Below are positions 21,186 to 21,521 of a DNA stretch of 21,521 nucleotides, in pieces. The stretch lies in assembly GCA_964482955.1 (NCBI GenBank), contig CAYZZW010000060.1, forward strand, positions 1 through 21,521, read 5' to 3'. Within the stretch, counting starts at the first letter, position 1, and every line of letters begins with the position of its first letter. The position numbers were made by a program, and so were the translations under genes. The notes below the pieces were generated by a model. It worked only from the letters and a program-made list of their open reading frames with translations, was not told the DNA's origin and made no database searches. This stretch comes from JAPLSN01 sp964482955. Lineage in GTDB: Bacteria > Spirochaetota > Spirochaetia > Treponematales > UBA12059.

Positions 21186-21521
21186 GCGAAGCCATGAAGT
21201 ACTTCCGGCAGGCCCGCCTGCCGCACATCTGGTGCCCCGGCTGCGGCCACGGCACCGTGACCGGCGCGCTCACCCGCGCCATCGCGCGCCTCAAGCTGGA
21301 CAAGAACAAGACGGTGATCGTCTCCGGCATCGGCTGCTCGAGCCGCGCGCCCGGCTACCTCGACTTCGACACGCTCCACACGGCGCACGGCCGCGCCATC
21401 GCGTTCGCCACCGGCATCAAGGTGGCGAAGCCCGAGCTCAAGGTGATCGTGCTCACGGGCGACGGCGACTGCACCGCCATCGGCGGCAACCACTTCATCC
21501 ACGCCGCCCGCCGCAACATCG
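21182..21521 (+). CDS. korB: 2-oxoacid:ferredoxin oxidoreductase subunit beta, 5' part
   Basis: Beta subunit carrying thiamine diphosphate; 113 residues are present before the window ends. IWCPGCGHG (17-24) is the characteristic Cys pair region, followed by SGIGCSSRAPGYLDFDTLHTAHGRA and the thiamine-diphosphate/Mg motif GDGDCTAIGGNHFIHAARRN beginning at residue 93. All fit KorB. The ATG overlaps the KorA stop (ATGA at 21182-21185) with GAGG upstream. A gamma subunit (KorC) would be expected next in the operon. Confidence 0.93.
   Translation, partial: MSEAMKYFRQARLPHIWCPGCGHGTVTGALTRAIARLKLDKNKTVIVSGIGCSSRAPGYLDFDTLHTAHGRAIAFATGIKVAKPELKVIVLTGDGDCTAIGGNHFIHAARRNI

Noticed and set aside
1..21521. 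CRISPR arrays, insertion sequences, tRNA or rRNA genes
   Set aside because: No regularly spaced repeats, transposase motifs, terminal repeats or cloverleaf-like sequences were recognised by eye on either strand; a tRNA scan would settle the last point.

Overview
The window is GC-rich, gene-dense chromosomal DNA with no phage, transposon, CRISPR or RNA gene visible. The gene set (alpha2-type glycyl-tRNA synthetase, a PilZ protein with a receiver-like N-terminus, 2-oxoacid:ferredoxin oxidoreductase, a YkpA-type ABC-F ATPase, a CUT1 sugar transporter without its own ATPase) suggests an anaerobic or microaerophilic heterotroph. A GC-rich member of the Spirochaetota is my best guess, by inference only; no marker gene in the window fixes the taxonomy.

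Layout. 1-785: 3' end of glycyl-tRNA synthetase, followed by hairpins and a terminator. 1053-3445: two tandem paralogous membrane-anchored proteins of unknown function, then a RimK-like ATP-grasp ligase. 3511-5441: a promoter, tyrosyl-tRNA synthetase and a Lys/Ala-rich protein, probably one transcript. 5459-9474, minus strand: a carbohydrate ABC transporter read as promoter with two LacI-type operators, substrate-binding protein, two intercistronic hairpins, MalF-like permease with a very large periplasmic loop, MalG-like permease, a short duplicated permease tail, terminator. 9639-13833: a divergent pair, an ABC-F translation ATPase (minus) and a large U32 protein (plus) that may be translated from a leaderless mRNA. 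13828-16017: a YhhQ-type queuosine-precursor transporter (minus, its stop interlocked with that of U32) and a divergent metal-dependent amidohydrolase (plus). 16065-18590: a PilZ protein and a biotin-dependent carboxyltransferase subunit that lacks a biotinyl domain (both minus). 18744-21521: an IclR-family regulator (minus) divergent from an operon for ferredoxin (KorD), KorA and the start of KorB, which runs off the window.

How the genes fit together. The right end looks like a regulated central-carbon module: the carboxyltransferase interconverts C3 and C4 oxoacids, the Kor enzyme couples 2-oxoacid oxidation or synthesis to ferredoxin, and the IclR protein lies between them. The IclR/kor intergenic region has a consensus sigma-70 promoter flanked by repeated GGAAA/TTTCC half-sites, good candidates for the IclR operators. 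The sugar transporter carries its own repressor-type operators, but neither the repressor nor the ATPase gene is in the window. The points most worth a second look are the paralog pair plus ATP-grasp cluster, the enlarged MalF loop, the orphan permease tail and the composite operators before kor.
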